Shown one piece after another: positions 1 through 5,119 of a stretch of 5,119 nucleotides of DNA; position 1 is the first letter of the stretch; the number at the start of each line of letters is the position of its first letter. The position numbers and the translations under genes are program-made. Origin of the DNA: a bacterium (lineage in GTDB: Bacteria > JACRDZ01 > JAJRWM01). The stretch lies in assembly GCA_024276815.1 (NCBI GenBank), contig JAJRWM010000242.1:1-5119 (forward strand). The letters run 5' to 3'. The notes under the pieces are model-generated. The model was not told the origin of the DNA and ran no database searches. It saw only the letters and a list, made by a program, of their open reading frames with translations.

Positions 1-1473
1 AAGGAAGCTGAATTATTAAGCAGCATCGTCCGCCCCATAGTTCTCTTGAAAGCACTAAACAATCAATACCTGAGCGAAGCGGCGGCGCCCCGGCAACTTT
101 ATCACGGAGTGATGCTTCCTTATACGCCTCTCCATTATCTGTTATTTGAAGATTATCCCCATCCCCTGGTGATGACCAGCGGGAACCTCAGCGATGAACC
201 AATCGCCTATGAAAACGAGACCGCGCTGGCAGATATGAGAAGCCTGGCTGATTATTTTCTGCTCCATAACCGCCGTATCCGCGTCCCCTGCGAGGATTCG
301 ATTGTCAGGATATTCAAGGAGCGGCCGCAGGTTCTGAGACGTAGCCGGGGGTATGTGCCGGCGCCGTTAGCGGTTAAAAATTTACAAGCCGGTATTCTGG
401 CGGTGGGCGCTGAAGAAAAGAACACGCTTTGCCTGACCAAAGAGAACCAGGCTTTTTTAAGTCATCACCTGACAGATTTAAAACATATTTCTGCCTATCT
501 GGCCTTTAAGGACGCCCTTGAACATTTTAAAAAGCTGTTGGGCGTCAAGCCGAAAATCGTTGCCTATGATCAGCATCCCGAATATCTTTCCACCAGATAC
601 GCTGTTGGTTTGCGGGACGTTAAAAAAGTGGCGGTGCAGCATCATTTCGCTCATATCGCCGGCTGTATGGCCGAGCATAACCTGGGCCAACCGGTTATCG
701 GAATGGCGTTTGACGGGGCCGGCTACGGTGAGGACGGCGTAATCTGGGGCGGGGAAATACTTGTGGTCAGCCCAACCGGTTTTGAAAGAGCGGGACATCT
801 TACTCCCGTACCAATGCCCGGCGGCAACAAAGCGGCGCGGGAACCCTGGAGGATGGCGCTGTGTTATTTATTCCGGTGCTTCGGCGAAAAATTGTGGGAT
901 TTACCGCTGCCTTTCCTCGAAAACGCAGATCGCTCTGCCTGGCCGATATTTAAAAAAATGGTTGACCGGCAACTGAATTCTCCCCTCACTACCAGCCTGG
1001 GCCGATTTTTCGACGCTGTTTCGGCGCTTTTGGAAATTTGTGATACCAACAGCTATTCCGGGCAGGCGGCGGTAGAACTGGAAATGGCGGCCGGCGGGCT
1101 TGATGTTGAGGATTCAGCGTTTAATTATCGGATAAATAAAATTAACAATATTTTAATCATCGACCAGTTGATTGTTTTCAGGGAAGTAGTCAGGGCGTGC
1201 CTGGATAAAACGCCCGTGCCGGTGATTTCGGCCCGATTTCATAATACGTTAGCGAAAATCTCTGCGGAGGCCGCTTCTTATTTACGGGAAATTCATGGTA
1301 TAAACAAGGTATGTTTGGCGGGAGGAGTTTTCCAGAATTTACTTTTACTCACGTTGACAGAAAAAGAATTACGCCAGCGGAAATTTCAGGTATACTGGTC
1401 GGAAAAGACGCCGGTCAATGATGGGGGAATCAGCCTCGGACAGGCCTGGATAGCCAGTAATTTAATGGGGTGA
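1..1473 (+). CDS. hypF: Carbamoyltransferase HypF, C-terminal 490 residues (5' partial)
   Basis: HypF takes carbamoyl phosphate, forms carbamoyl-adenylate with ATP, and carbamoylates the C-terminal Cys of HypE; this is the source of the cyanide ligands of [NiFe]-hydrogenases. The frame is open from base 1, and the residues before the first possible start (a TTG at 46) still look like HypF (KEAELLSS, RPIVLL), so the gene begins upstream. HypF proteins are about 750 residues; the acylphosphatase domain, zinc fingers and start of the YrdC-like domain are therefore missing from the window. Visible, counted from base 1: the end of the YrdC-like domain with GVMLPYTPLH (36-45) and TSGNLSDEPI (59-68), the linker RRSRGYVPAPLAV (113-125), then the Kae1-like domain with DQHPEY (190-195), metal-binding HxxxH (His214, His218), FDGAGYGEDGVIWGGE (237-252), GGVFQN (441-446) and a C-terminal NDGG carrying a probable metal-ligand Asp474. 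First gene of the visible hyp operon. Identification is very secure. Confidence 0.96.
   Translation, partial: KEAELLSSIVRPIVLLKALNNQYLSEAAAPRQLYHGVMLPYTPLHYLLFEDYPHPLVMTSGNLSDEPIAYENETALADMRSLADYFLLHNRRIRVPCEDSIVRIFKERPQVLRRSRGYVPAPLAVKNLQAGILAVGAEEKNTLCLTKENQAFLSHHLTDLKHISAYLAFKDALEHFKKLLGVKPKIVAYDQHPEYLSTRYAVGLRDVKKVAVQHHFAHIAGCMAEHNLGQPVIGMAFDGAGYGEDGVIWGGEILVVSPTGFERAGHLTPVPMPGGNKAAREPWRMALCYLFRCFGEKLWDLPLPFLENADRSAWPIFKKMVDRQLNSPLTTSLGRFFDAVSALLEICDTNSYSGQAAVELEMAAGGLDVEDSAFNYRINKINNILIIDQLIVFREVVRACLDKTPVPVISARFHNTLAKISAEAASYLREIHGINKVCLAGGVFQNLLLLTLTEKELRQRKFQVYWSEKTPVNDGGISLGQAWIASNLMG
1467..1473 (+). promoter_or_regulatory. Ribosome binding site of hypC, overlapping the hypF stop codon
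   Basis: GGGGTGA lies 7 nt before the hypC ATG and contains GGTGA, a good anti-Shine-Dalgarno match. Its last three bases are the hypF stop codon, so a ribosome finishing hypF sits on the hypC initiation site; this favours translational coupling (inference). Confidence 0.7.
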
Positions 1474-1480
1474 AAGCTTT

Positions 1481-1723
1481 ATGTGCCTGGGTATTCCGGG
1501 GAAAATCATCAAAATAAAAGATAACGGAACGGCTGACTCCGATTTTGGCGGATTAAGCAAAGAGATCAGCCTGCGGTTGTTGCCGGAGGCCAAGGTGGGC
1601 GATTTTGTCCTGATCCACGCCGGCTTCGCTTTGCAGAAAATCGATGAGACCGAAGCGAACGAGACCCTCAAAATAATTAAAAAGCTGGCTGAAATTCAGG
1701 TTGATGATGAATTTATTTCTTGA
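1481..1723 (+). CDS. hypC: [NiFe]-hydrogenase maturation chaperone HypC
   Basis: This 80-residue protein is a small HypC/HybG-family chaperone. It binds HypD while the Fe(CN)2CO unit is assembled and then carries it to the hydrogenase large-subunit precursor in the cytoplasm. Family signatures are clear: the N-terminus MCLGIPGK with the essential Cys2 directly after the initiator Met, DFGG (21-24), the VGDFVLIHAGFALQKID segment (39-55) with the conserved His46, and a helical charged tail ETLKIIKKL (61-69). Length is typical (about 75-95 residues). The ATG start is fixed by Cys2 and by a well-placed Shine-Dalgarno. It follows hypF by 7 nt and its 3' end overlaps hypD. HypC paralogues serve different hydrogenases, and which hydrogenase this one serves cannot be told from the window. 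Confidence 0.96.
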   Translation: MCLGIPGKIIKIKDNGTADSDFGGLSKEISLRLLPEAKVGDFVLIHAGFALQKIDETEANETLKIIKKLAEIQVDDEFIS

Positions 1724-2819
1724 AAACCTCGCGGTTGATTTCCGGAATCCCGCGCTGGCTGAAAATCTGATTGAAAAAATACGTCAGGCGGCTCCCGACC
1801 ATCCGGTCAGGTTTATGGAGGTTTGCGGAACCCATACCCAGGCGATCTTTCGCTATGGTATCCGCGGTCTTTTACCAAGGAATATCCGGTTGATTTCCGG
1901 GCCGGGGTGTCCGGTGTGCGTTACCGATCAAAGCGATATCGATTACGCTCTCGCTCTCGCGCGCGAACCTGGTGTTATCCTGGCCACCTTTGGCGACATG
2001 CTGCGGGTGCCCGGCAGTCTCACGACCCTGGAAAAAGAGAAAAACGAAGGCGCTGCGGTTAAGATTGTCTATTCTCCTCATGAGTGCCTTAAAATCGCTC
2101 AAAACAACCCGAATAAAAAAGTGGTCTTTTTAGGTATTGGCTTTGATACCACTACCCCCACGGTGGCGGCCACGATACTCCAGGCGGAAGCGTTGGGACT
2201 CAACAACTTTTTCGTCTTTGCCCGGCACAAACTGATCCCCCCGGCCTTGCAACTACTCGCCAGCCATCCCGACCTTAACCTGTCGGGCTTTATCTGTCCC
2301 GGGCACGTCAGCGTCGTAATCGGGGCGGACGCTTACCGGGAGGTTACCGCCGCCTTCCGCATTCCATCAGTCGTCTGTGGTTTTGAGCCGCTGGATATCC
2401 GGACAACTATTCTCATGCTTCTTAACCAGGTTCGGGATAAGACGGCCAGGGTGGAAAACCAATACCGCCGGGTGGTTACCGCTTCAGGAAATGTAACCGC
2501 TCAAAAGATAGTCCGGCGGGTATTTACCGCCCGAGACGCCGTTTGGCGGGGCTTGGGAAACATACCCGAAAGCGGGCTGGTTATCAACCAACGCTACCAG
2601 AGGTTCGACGCCGAGGCTAACTTTGATATTCATATTGAAAGCCAGGGGGAATTACGTGGCTGCCGCTGCGGGGAAGTTTTATTGGGCAAGATTGCTCCGC
2701 CCCAATGCGAGTTGTTCGGGGAAACCTGCTCGCCGTTGAATCCGGTTGGCGCCTGCATGGTATCAACCGAAGGGACCTGCGCCGCTTATTACAAGTATGA
2801 AAGAAGGCCTTCTCCTTGA
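1707..2819 (+). CDS. hypD: Hydrogenase maturation iron-sulfur protein HypD
   Basis: HypD is the scaffold on which iron receives two CN and one CO ligand, in complex with HypC and fed by HypE. Numbering residues from the TTG at 1701, the CGTHT motif has its iron-binding Cys at 42; the redox pair is in GPGCPVC (Cys70, Cys73); further signatures are TFGDMLRVPGS (96-106), GIGFDTTTPT (145-154), CPGHVS (199-204) and CGFEPLDI (226-233). The C-terminal cysteine-rich region that holds the [4Fe-4S] cluster has Cys321, 323, 336, 343, 352 and 360. Full length (about 370 residues) is normal for the family. Three starts are stacked: TTG 1701, ATG 1704, ATG 1707. I chose 1707 because an AGG at 1698-1700 lies 6 nt before it and is too close to the other two; the choice changes only two residues. 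The 5' end overlaps hypC by 17 nt, and the 3' end overlaps hypE by 3-4 nt. Confidence 0.96.
   Translation: MNLFLENLAVDFRNPALAENLIEKIRQAAPDHPVRFMEVCGTHTQAIFRYGIRGLLPRNIRLISGPGCPVCVTDQSDIDYALALAREPGVILATFGDMLRVPGSLTTLEKEKNEGAAVKIVYSPHECLKIAQNNPNKKVVFLGIGFDTTTPTVAATILQAEALGLNNFFVFARHKLIPPALQLLASHPDLNLSGFICPGHVSVVIGADAYREVTAAFRIPSVVCGFEPLDIRTTILMLLNQVRDKTARVENQYRRVVTASGNVTAQKIVRRVFTARDAVWRGLGNIPESGLVINQRYQRFDAEANFDIHIESQGELRGCRCGEVLLGKIAPPQCELFGETCSPLNPVGACMVSTEGTCAAYYKYERRPSP
2801..2807 (+). promoter_or_regulatory. Ribosome binding site supporting the TTG start of hypE
   Basis: AAGAAGG inside the hypD 3' end lies 8 nt before the TTG at 2816. Because the hypE frame has a TGA at 2798-2800 and no other start codon before the conserved N-terminus, this site and the TTG together settle the start of hypE. 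Confidence 0.6.
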
Positions 2820-3841
2820 GTTACAAGAGACCGAATCGCATAGAAATCGGGCATGGAAGCGGCGGTCTTCTGTCCCGGGAACTGATCGAAGGTGTTATTC
2901 TGCCCGGAATCGGCGGCAATGAATACCTCGACAGCCTGGACGACGGCGCCGTGTTTGACTGCCCGGCTAACCGACTTGCTTTTACCACGGATAGTTACGT
3001 CGTTAAGCCGCTGACCTTTCCCGGCGGTGATATTGGCAAACTGGCGATCTGCGGCACGATCAACGACCTGGCTTCCATGGGGGCTGTGCCGCTCTTTTTA
3101 AGCCTGTCCCTGATTATCGAGGCGGGACTGGAAATCTCAATCCTGGAACGAATTCTCGATTCTATAAAAACATTAACGGACTCAAGCGGTATCCAAATTG
3201 TCACCGGCGACACCAAGGTGGTTTCCGCCGGGGAATGCGACCAGTTGTTTATCAATACCGGCGGCGTGGGCGCCGTTCAGCCGCGGGCTGATCTCTCGAA
3301 GGAGCGGATTCGCGCCGGCGACCTGGTTATTATTAACGGCTCAATCGCCGAACACGGCATGGCGGTCATGTCGGTTCGGGAAGACCTGGGGTTACAGGCA
3401 AACAAGCTGGTCTCTGACTGCGCGCCGCTTTCCGACCTGGTAGGCGAAGTTATAGAGGTCGCCGGCGACGGTGTCAAGGTAATGCGCGACCCCACCCGGG
3501 GAGGCCTGGCCACCACCCTCAATGAGTTGGTCGGCCAGTCACGGATGATTGAAGTATGGGAAGATAAAATTCCGCTAGCTCAACCGGTTAACGCCATTTG
3601 CGAACTACTGGGCTTTGATCCTTTGTATGTCGCCAATGAAGGTAAAATGGTCTTTATTGTCGAGCCTGGCAAGGGTGAAACTGTTTTGAAGACCCTGAAA
3701 AATCACCGGCTTGGGAAAGACGCGGCGATCATTGGCGAGGTCAAAGAGGGCGAGGAATCTTTGGTTTACCTGAAGACTATTATCGGCGGCGAAAGGATCC
3801 TGGACCGGTTGACCGGTAGTCAACTGCCCCGCATCTGCTAA
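2816..3841 (+). CDS. hypE: Carbamoyl-phosphate-derived thiocyanate-forming protein HypE
   Basis: HypE receives a carbamoyl group from HypF on its C-terminal Cys, dehydrates it with ATP to a protein thiocyanate, and donates cyanide to iron on HypC-HypD. It belongs to the PurM/SelD/ThiL ATP-binding superfamily. Visible features: N-terminal EIGHGSGG (10-17), the acidic ATP/Mg site LDDGAVF (41-47), TTDSYVVKP (57-65), GTINDLASMGA (80-90), the GDTKVV segment (131-136), the second-domain motifs SIAEHGMAV (176-184) and MRDPTRGGL (223-231), and FDPLYVANEGK (267-277). The protein ends in PRIC, the expected tail with the modified Cys as the very last residue (341). Length is typical. Initiation is at TTG in a TTGA overlap with the hypD stop, the only start available in frame. 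Last gene of the hyp operon here; no clear terminator follows. Confidence 0.97.
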   Translation: MSYKRPNRIEIGHGSGGLLSRELIEGVILPGIGGNEYLDSLDDGAVFDCPANRLAFTTDSYVVKPLTFPGGDIGKLAICGTINDLASMGAVPLFLSLSLIIEAGLEISILERILDSIKTLTDSSGIQIVTGDTKVVSAGECDQLFINTGGVGAVQPRADLSKERIRAGDLVIINGSIAEHGMAVMSVREDLGLQANKLVSDCAPLSDLVGEVIEVAGDGVKVMRDPTRGGLATTLNELVGQSRMIEVWEDKIPLAQPVNAICELLGFDPLYVANEGKMVFIVEPGKGETVLKTLKNHRLGKDAAIIGEVKEGEESLVYLKTIIGGERILDRLTGSQLPRIC

Positions 3842-3883
3842 GATCTGGTGTGTTTTAACCGGCGCGGCGATATTTCAGGGAAC

Positions 3884-3912
3884 TTTTCAGACTTTTCTTC
3901 GTCACATATAAC
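3884..3912 (+). promoter_or_regulatory. Candidate sigma-A-type promoter for the rhodanese unit
   Basis: In the 107-bp gap after hypE, TTTTCA (3884-3889; 4 of 6 to TTGACA) is 17 bp from TATAAC (3907-3912; 5 of 6 to TATAAT). A second possible -10, CATAAT at 3919-3924, lacks a good -35. No hairpin plus U-tract terminator is evident between hypE and the rhodanese gene, so read-through from the hyp operon is also possible. The rest of the gap shows nothing recognisable. Confidence 0.35.
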
Positions 3913-3948
3913 AGGAACCATAATATCAAGAAGCCAAGGAGAGAAGAA

Positions 3949-4335
3949 ATGACCAAATTAAACCTAATCTTAGCGGTGTTATTAGTGGTTGCGCTCGGCG
4001 CGCTTTTAATAAACGGTTGCGTCCATAAAAAGAAAGGATTTGAAGCTAAAGTTATGAACATTACTACCGAACAATTAAGAGAGAAAATCAAAAAAGGAGA
4101 AGACCTGATCCTGCTTGATGTGCGGCAGCCGGAAGAATACGCCGCCGGGCACATTGAAAATGCCCTGTTAATTCCTTTGGGGGAGTTGGATATGCGCAGT
4201 GATGAACTGGACAAAAACAAGGAAATTGTTGTTTACTGCCGCAGCGGCCGCCGTAGCCGGATGGGAGCGGACAAGTTAATCAAGTCAGGCTTCACCAGGG
4301 TAACTAACGTTCTGGGAGGTTTTAACGCGTGGTAA
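3949..4335 (+). CDS. Membrane-anchored (probable lipoprotein) single-domain rhodanese
   Basis: This 128-residue protein has an N-terminal export or anchor segment (hydrophobic 4-22) followed by one rhodanese domain (about 37-128). The domain has LLDVRQPEEYAAGHIENA (55-72), typical of the single-domain PspE/GlpE-like group, and the active-site loop VVYCRSGRRS (94-103) with catalytic Cys97, which would carry a persulfide. The sequence LLINGC (19-24) resembles a lipobox with Cys24, but Asn at -2 is unusual; it is either a lipoprotein or a simple signal anchor, in both cases with the catalytic domain outside the cytoplasm. The protein stops right at the family's GGxxAW motif (123-128), lacking the few residues that usually follow. 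The start is fixed by AAGGAG (3936-3941) 7 nt before the ATG. Sulfur donor and acceptor are unknown. It is followed after 10 nt by a co-oriented gene of unknown function. Confidence 0.9.
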   Translation: MTKLNLILAVLLVVALGALLINGCVHKKKGFEAKVMNITTEQLREKIKKGEDLILLDVRQPEEYAAGHIENALLIPLGELDMRSDELDKNKEIVVYCRSGRRSRMGADKLIKSGFTRVTNVLGGFNAW

Positions 4336-4345
4336 AATACCGGCC

Positions 4346-4828
4346 ATGAAGGAACTTAACAAGCCTTCGATCTGGTATGGCTTGATAATAACCCTGGCGT
4401 TGATTCTGGTTGCCAGGGAGGTTAGAAAGTATACTCCGCCGCTCCGTTTGGGGAAGGTCTGGATTACTAATGTCAACCAGGGCTTTAAGGTTAACTTTCG
4501 GATCATAGGGGAGGAGAATAATCTCGCTCCCCGCCGGAGCACCATTGAATTACAGGTTGACCAGTTGCTTTATCCGGTTGGCGATGAAGTTGGTTCAACT
4601 TTTAAAAAACGTTATTACTTTAAGTCCGGCGACTATCGTCGGAAGGTTTTCGAATCCACAGAGAATACCAAATATATATATACCGCGTCCACTCCGGCAA
4701 TCAAATACCGGGAATTTTCTCCGCCCAGTCAAAGCGGCGTCACCTGCCGGATTTATCTGTCTTTTCTTGACTACACCAGGATTGACCATATTGTTTCTTT
4801 TAAGGTCAACAAAGAGCTGGTCATTTAG
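4346..4828 (+). CDS. Hypothetical protein with N-terminal membrane anchor
   Basis: I do not recognise this 160-residue protein. Its N-terminus has a short charged leader, a hydrophobic stretch (about 9-23) and then Arg/Lys-rich residues REVRK (24-28). That pattern fits a single transmembrane anchor or uncleaved signal; the positive charge on the C-terminal side leaves topology uncertain. The remainder is polar, rich in Tyr, Lys and Ser, with alternating hydrophobic stretches (STIELQVDQLLYP, 65-77; CRIYLSFLDY, 134-143; DHIVSFKVNKELVI, 147-160) suggesting a beta-rich domain (inference). It has a single Cys (134). It begins 10 nt after the rhodanese stop, with no Shine-Dalgarno of its own visible; no other start occurs between the preceding in-frame TAA (4301-4303) and this ATG, so translation probably depends on coupling. 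Coding is supported by a long frame in operon context with few gaps. Confidence 0.7.
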   Translation: MKELNKPSIWYGLIITLALILVAREVRKYTPPLRLGKVWITNVNQGFKVNFRIIGEENNLAPRRSTIELQVDQLLYPVGDEVGSTFKKRYYFKSGDYRRKVFESTENTKYIYTASTPAIKYREFSPPSQSGVTCRIYLSFLDYTRIDHIVSFKVNKELVI

Positions 4829-4846
4829 CCTGTTTATTATAAATTG

Positions 4847-4970
4847 GTAAGGCGGCAGTTTTGCGGGGCGAAAATCTTTTTTGTCCCTTCCCATGAAAAC
4901 TGGAACCCACCGGACACCTGGCTTCCGCGGGAATGGCACCGGCGGTTCTCCCACTTCACTGACGGGTTAC
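4847..4970. mobile_element. Possible 124-bp non-autonomous IS66-type element (MITE-like or deleted remnant)
   Basis: The left end begins GTAAGGCGGCAG at 4847. Read on the minus strand, the right end (from 4970 inward) begins GTAACCCGTCAG. The first 21 bases of the two ends agree at 14 positions. IS66-family ends usually begin GTAA and the family makes 8-bp target duplications. The 8 bp outside each end are ATAAATTG (4839-4846) and ATTCATTG (4971-4978), which match at 6 of 8. Nothing protein-coding is convincing inside, so it would need a transposase in trans. It may instead be the two ends of an element that lost its middle. The left-end assignment is weaker than the right. Confidence 0.42.
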
Positions 4971-4999
4971 ATTCATTGGTAACCCGTCAGTGAAGTGGG
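4950..4999. repeat. 21-bp perfect inverted repeat with 8-nt centre
   Basis: Arms 4950-4970 and 4979-4999 are exact reverse complements around ATTCATTG (4971-4978). Pairing could extend four more base pairs outward to 4946/5003 with two G-T wobbles. Neither strand has a T-tract after the outer end (the + strand continues into G-runs), so this is not a standard intrinsic terminator. The arm start GTAAC and the 8-bp gap fit two abutting IS66-type ends better. Confidence 0.9.
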
Positions 5000-5119
5000 G
5001 GGAGGGGGTTAAGGTAATGTCCGGGAGCAGTCGATAAGCAGGACATGGGGTATTGTGAAGCATGTTTCGAGAAACAGCAAGAAAACGATAGATTAAGAAC
5101 GGAAATCGAATATCTCCGC
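4979..5119 (+). mobile_element. Left end of an IS66-like insertion sequence (3' partial)
   Basis: The proposed end starts with GTAACCCGTCAG at 4979, followed 66 bp later by the start of a reading frame that resembles the N-terminus of IS66-family transposases. The short leader without room for tnpA and tnpB suggests the single-gene (tnpC only, ISBst12-like) subgroup; this is established for that subgroup and inferred here. The opposite end, and so the length and state of the element, lie outside the window. Confidence 0.55.
5045..5119 (+). CDS. tnpC: Probable IS66-family transposase, N-terminal 25 residues (3' partial)
   Basis: The frame starts at ATG 5045 and is open to the window end. It reads MGYCEACFEKQQ followed by ENDRLRTEIEYLR: a CxxC pair near the N-terminus and then a charged, Leu-spaced segment that should form a coiled coil. 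IS66 TnpC proteins characteristically begin with such a leucine-zipper-like region, and clostridial members often have a short Cys-containing leader. In frame, a TAA at 5015-5017 and the absence of other starts force this ATG, although its only Shine-Dalgarno-like bases (AGGA, 5040-5043) lie 1 nt away, too close to be effective, so expression may be weak. Catalytic residues are beyond the window. With only 25 residues visible, the family call leans on the adjacent GTAA end. Confidence 0.55.
   Translation, partial: MGYCEACFEKQQENDRLRTEIEYLR

Noticed and set aside
478-798. Minus-strand reading frame of 106 residues inside hypF
   Set aside because: It is a shadow of the strongly conserved Kae1-like domain on the opposite strand, with no start-site context of its own.
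1940-1965. CGCTCT/CGCG short tandem repetition in hypD
   Set aside because: It encodes the conserved helix DYALALARE in frame and is explained by Ala/Leu codons rather than by a functional repeat.
3808-3824. Hairpin GTTGAC-CGGTA-GTCAAC near the end of hypE as a terminator
   Set aside because: The stem is only 6 bp, lies inside the coding sequence before the stop, and no T-tract follows.
3855-4220. Minus-strand reading frame of 121 residues across the rhodanese
   Set aside because: The + strand carries clear rhodanese motifs and a strong ribosome binding site; the antisense frame is low-complexity and Ser-rich, as expected of a shadow.
4595-4954. Minus-strand reading frame of 119 residues overlapping the hypothetical gene
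   Set aside because: It runs antisense through the better supported + strand gene and across the candidate mobile element; its protein resembles no family, and it would begin inside the inverted repeat.
4950-4999. Rho-independent terminator after the 160-residue gene
   Set aside because: The stem is strong but no T-tract follows on either strand: the + strand goes into GGGGGGAGGGGG and the - strand into GAGAACCGCC. It also lies about 120 bp past the stop codon.
4996-5010. G-quadruplex in the G-rich run after the inverted repeat
   Set aside because: Only two G runs (6 and 5) separated by one A; there are not four separable G3 tracts, so a local intramolecular quadruplex is not supported.

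Overview
The window reads as a bacterial chromosome segment, most likely from an anaerobic Bacillota (clostridial) lineage. Supporting this are strong purine-rich Shine-Dalgarno sites, TTG start usage, tightly packed genes, a hydrogenase maturation cluster, and an insertion sequence end resembling IS66 elements. The taxonomic call is inference; nothing here fixes a genus.

Positions 1-3841 hold four hydrogenase pleiotropic maturation genes, all on the + strand: hypF (5' end outside the window), hypC, hypD and hypE. They are separated by 7 nt or less, or overlap, so they form one operon. Together they make and deliver the Fe(CN)2CO group of [NiFe]-hydrogenases. HypF activates carbamoyl phosphate and carbamoylates the C-terminal cysteine of HypE. 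HypE dehydrates this to a thiocyanate. The HypC-HypD complex takes up the cyanides on an iron and passes the cofactor to the hydrogenase large subunit. All the key residues I can check are intact. The nickel insertion genes hypA and hypB and the hydrogenase structural genes are not in the window.

Positions 3842-3948 are a 107-bp gap with a candidate promoter and no convincing terminator. It is followed by a two-gene unit: a membrane-anchored or lipoprotein single-domain rhodanese (3949-4335) and, 10 nt later, a 160-residue protein of unknown function with an N-terminal membrane anchor (4346-4828).

Positions 4829-5119 look like mobile DNA. A 21-bp perfect inverted repeat with an 8-nt centre (4950-4999) has no U-tract and so is not an obvious terminator. 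I read it as two IS66-type ends (GTAA...) facing outward across one 8-bp target-site-length spacer. The right-hand one begins an element whose transposase starts at 5045 and runs off the window. The left-hand one closes a possible 124-bp non-autonomous element (4847-4970), whose other end also begins GTAA and whose 8-bp flanks match at 6 of 8 positions. This arrangement is the least routine thing in the window. I found no evidence for a new defence, biosynthetic or RNA system.
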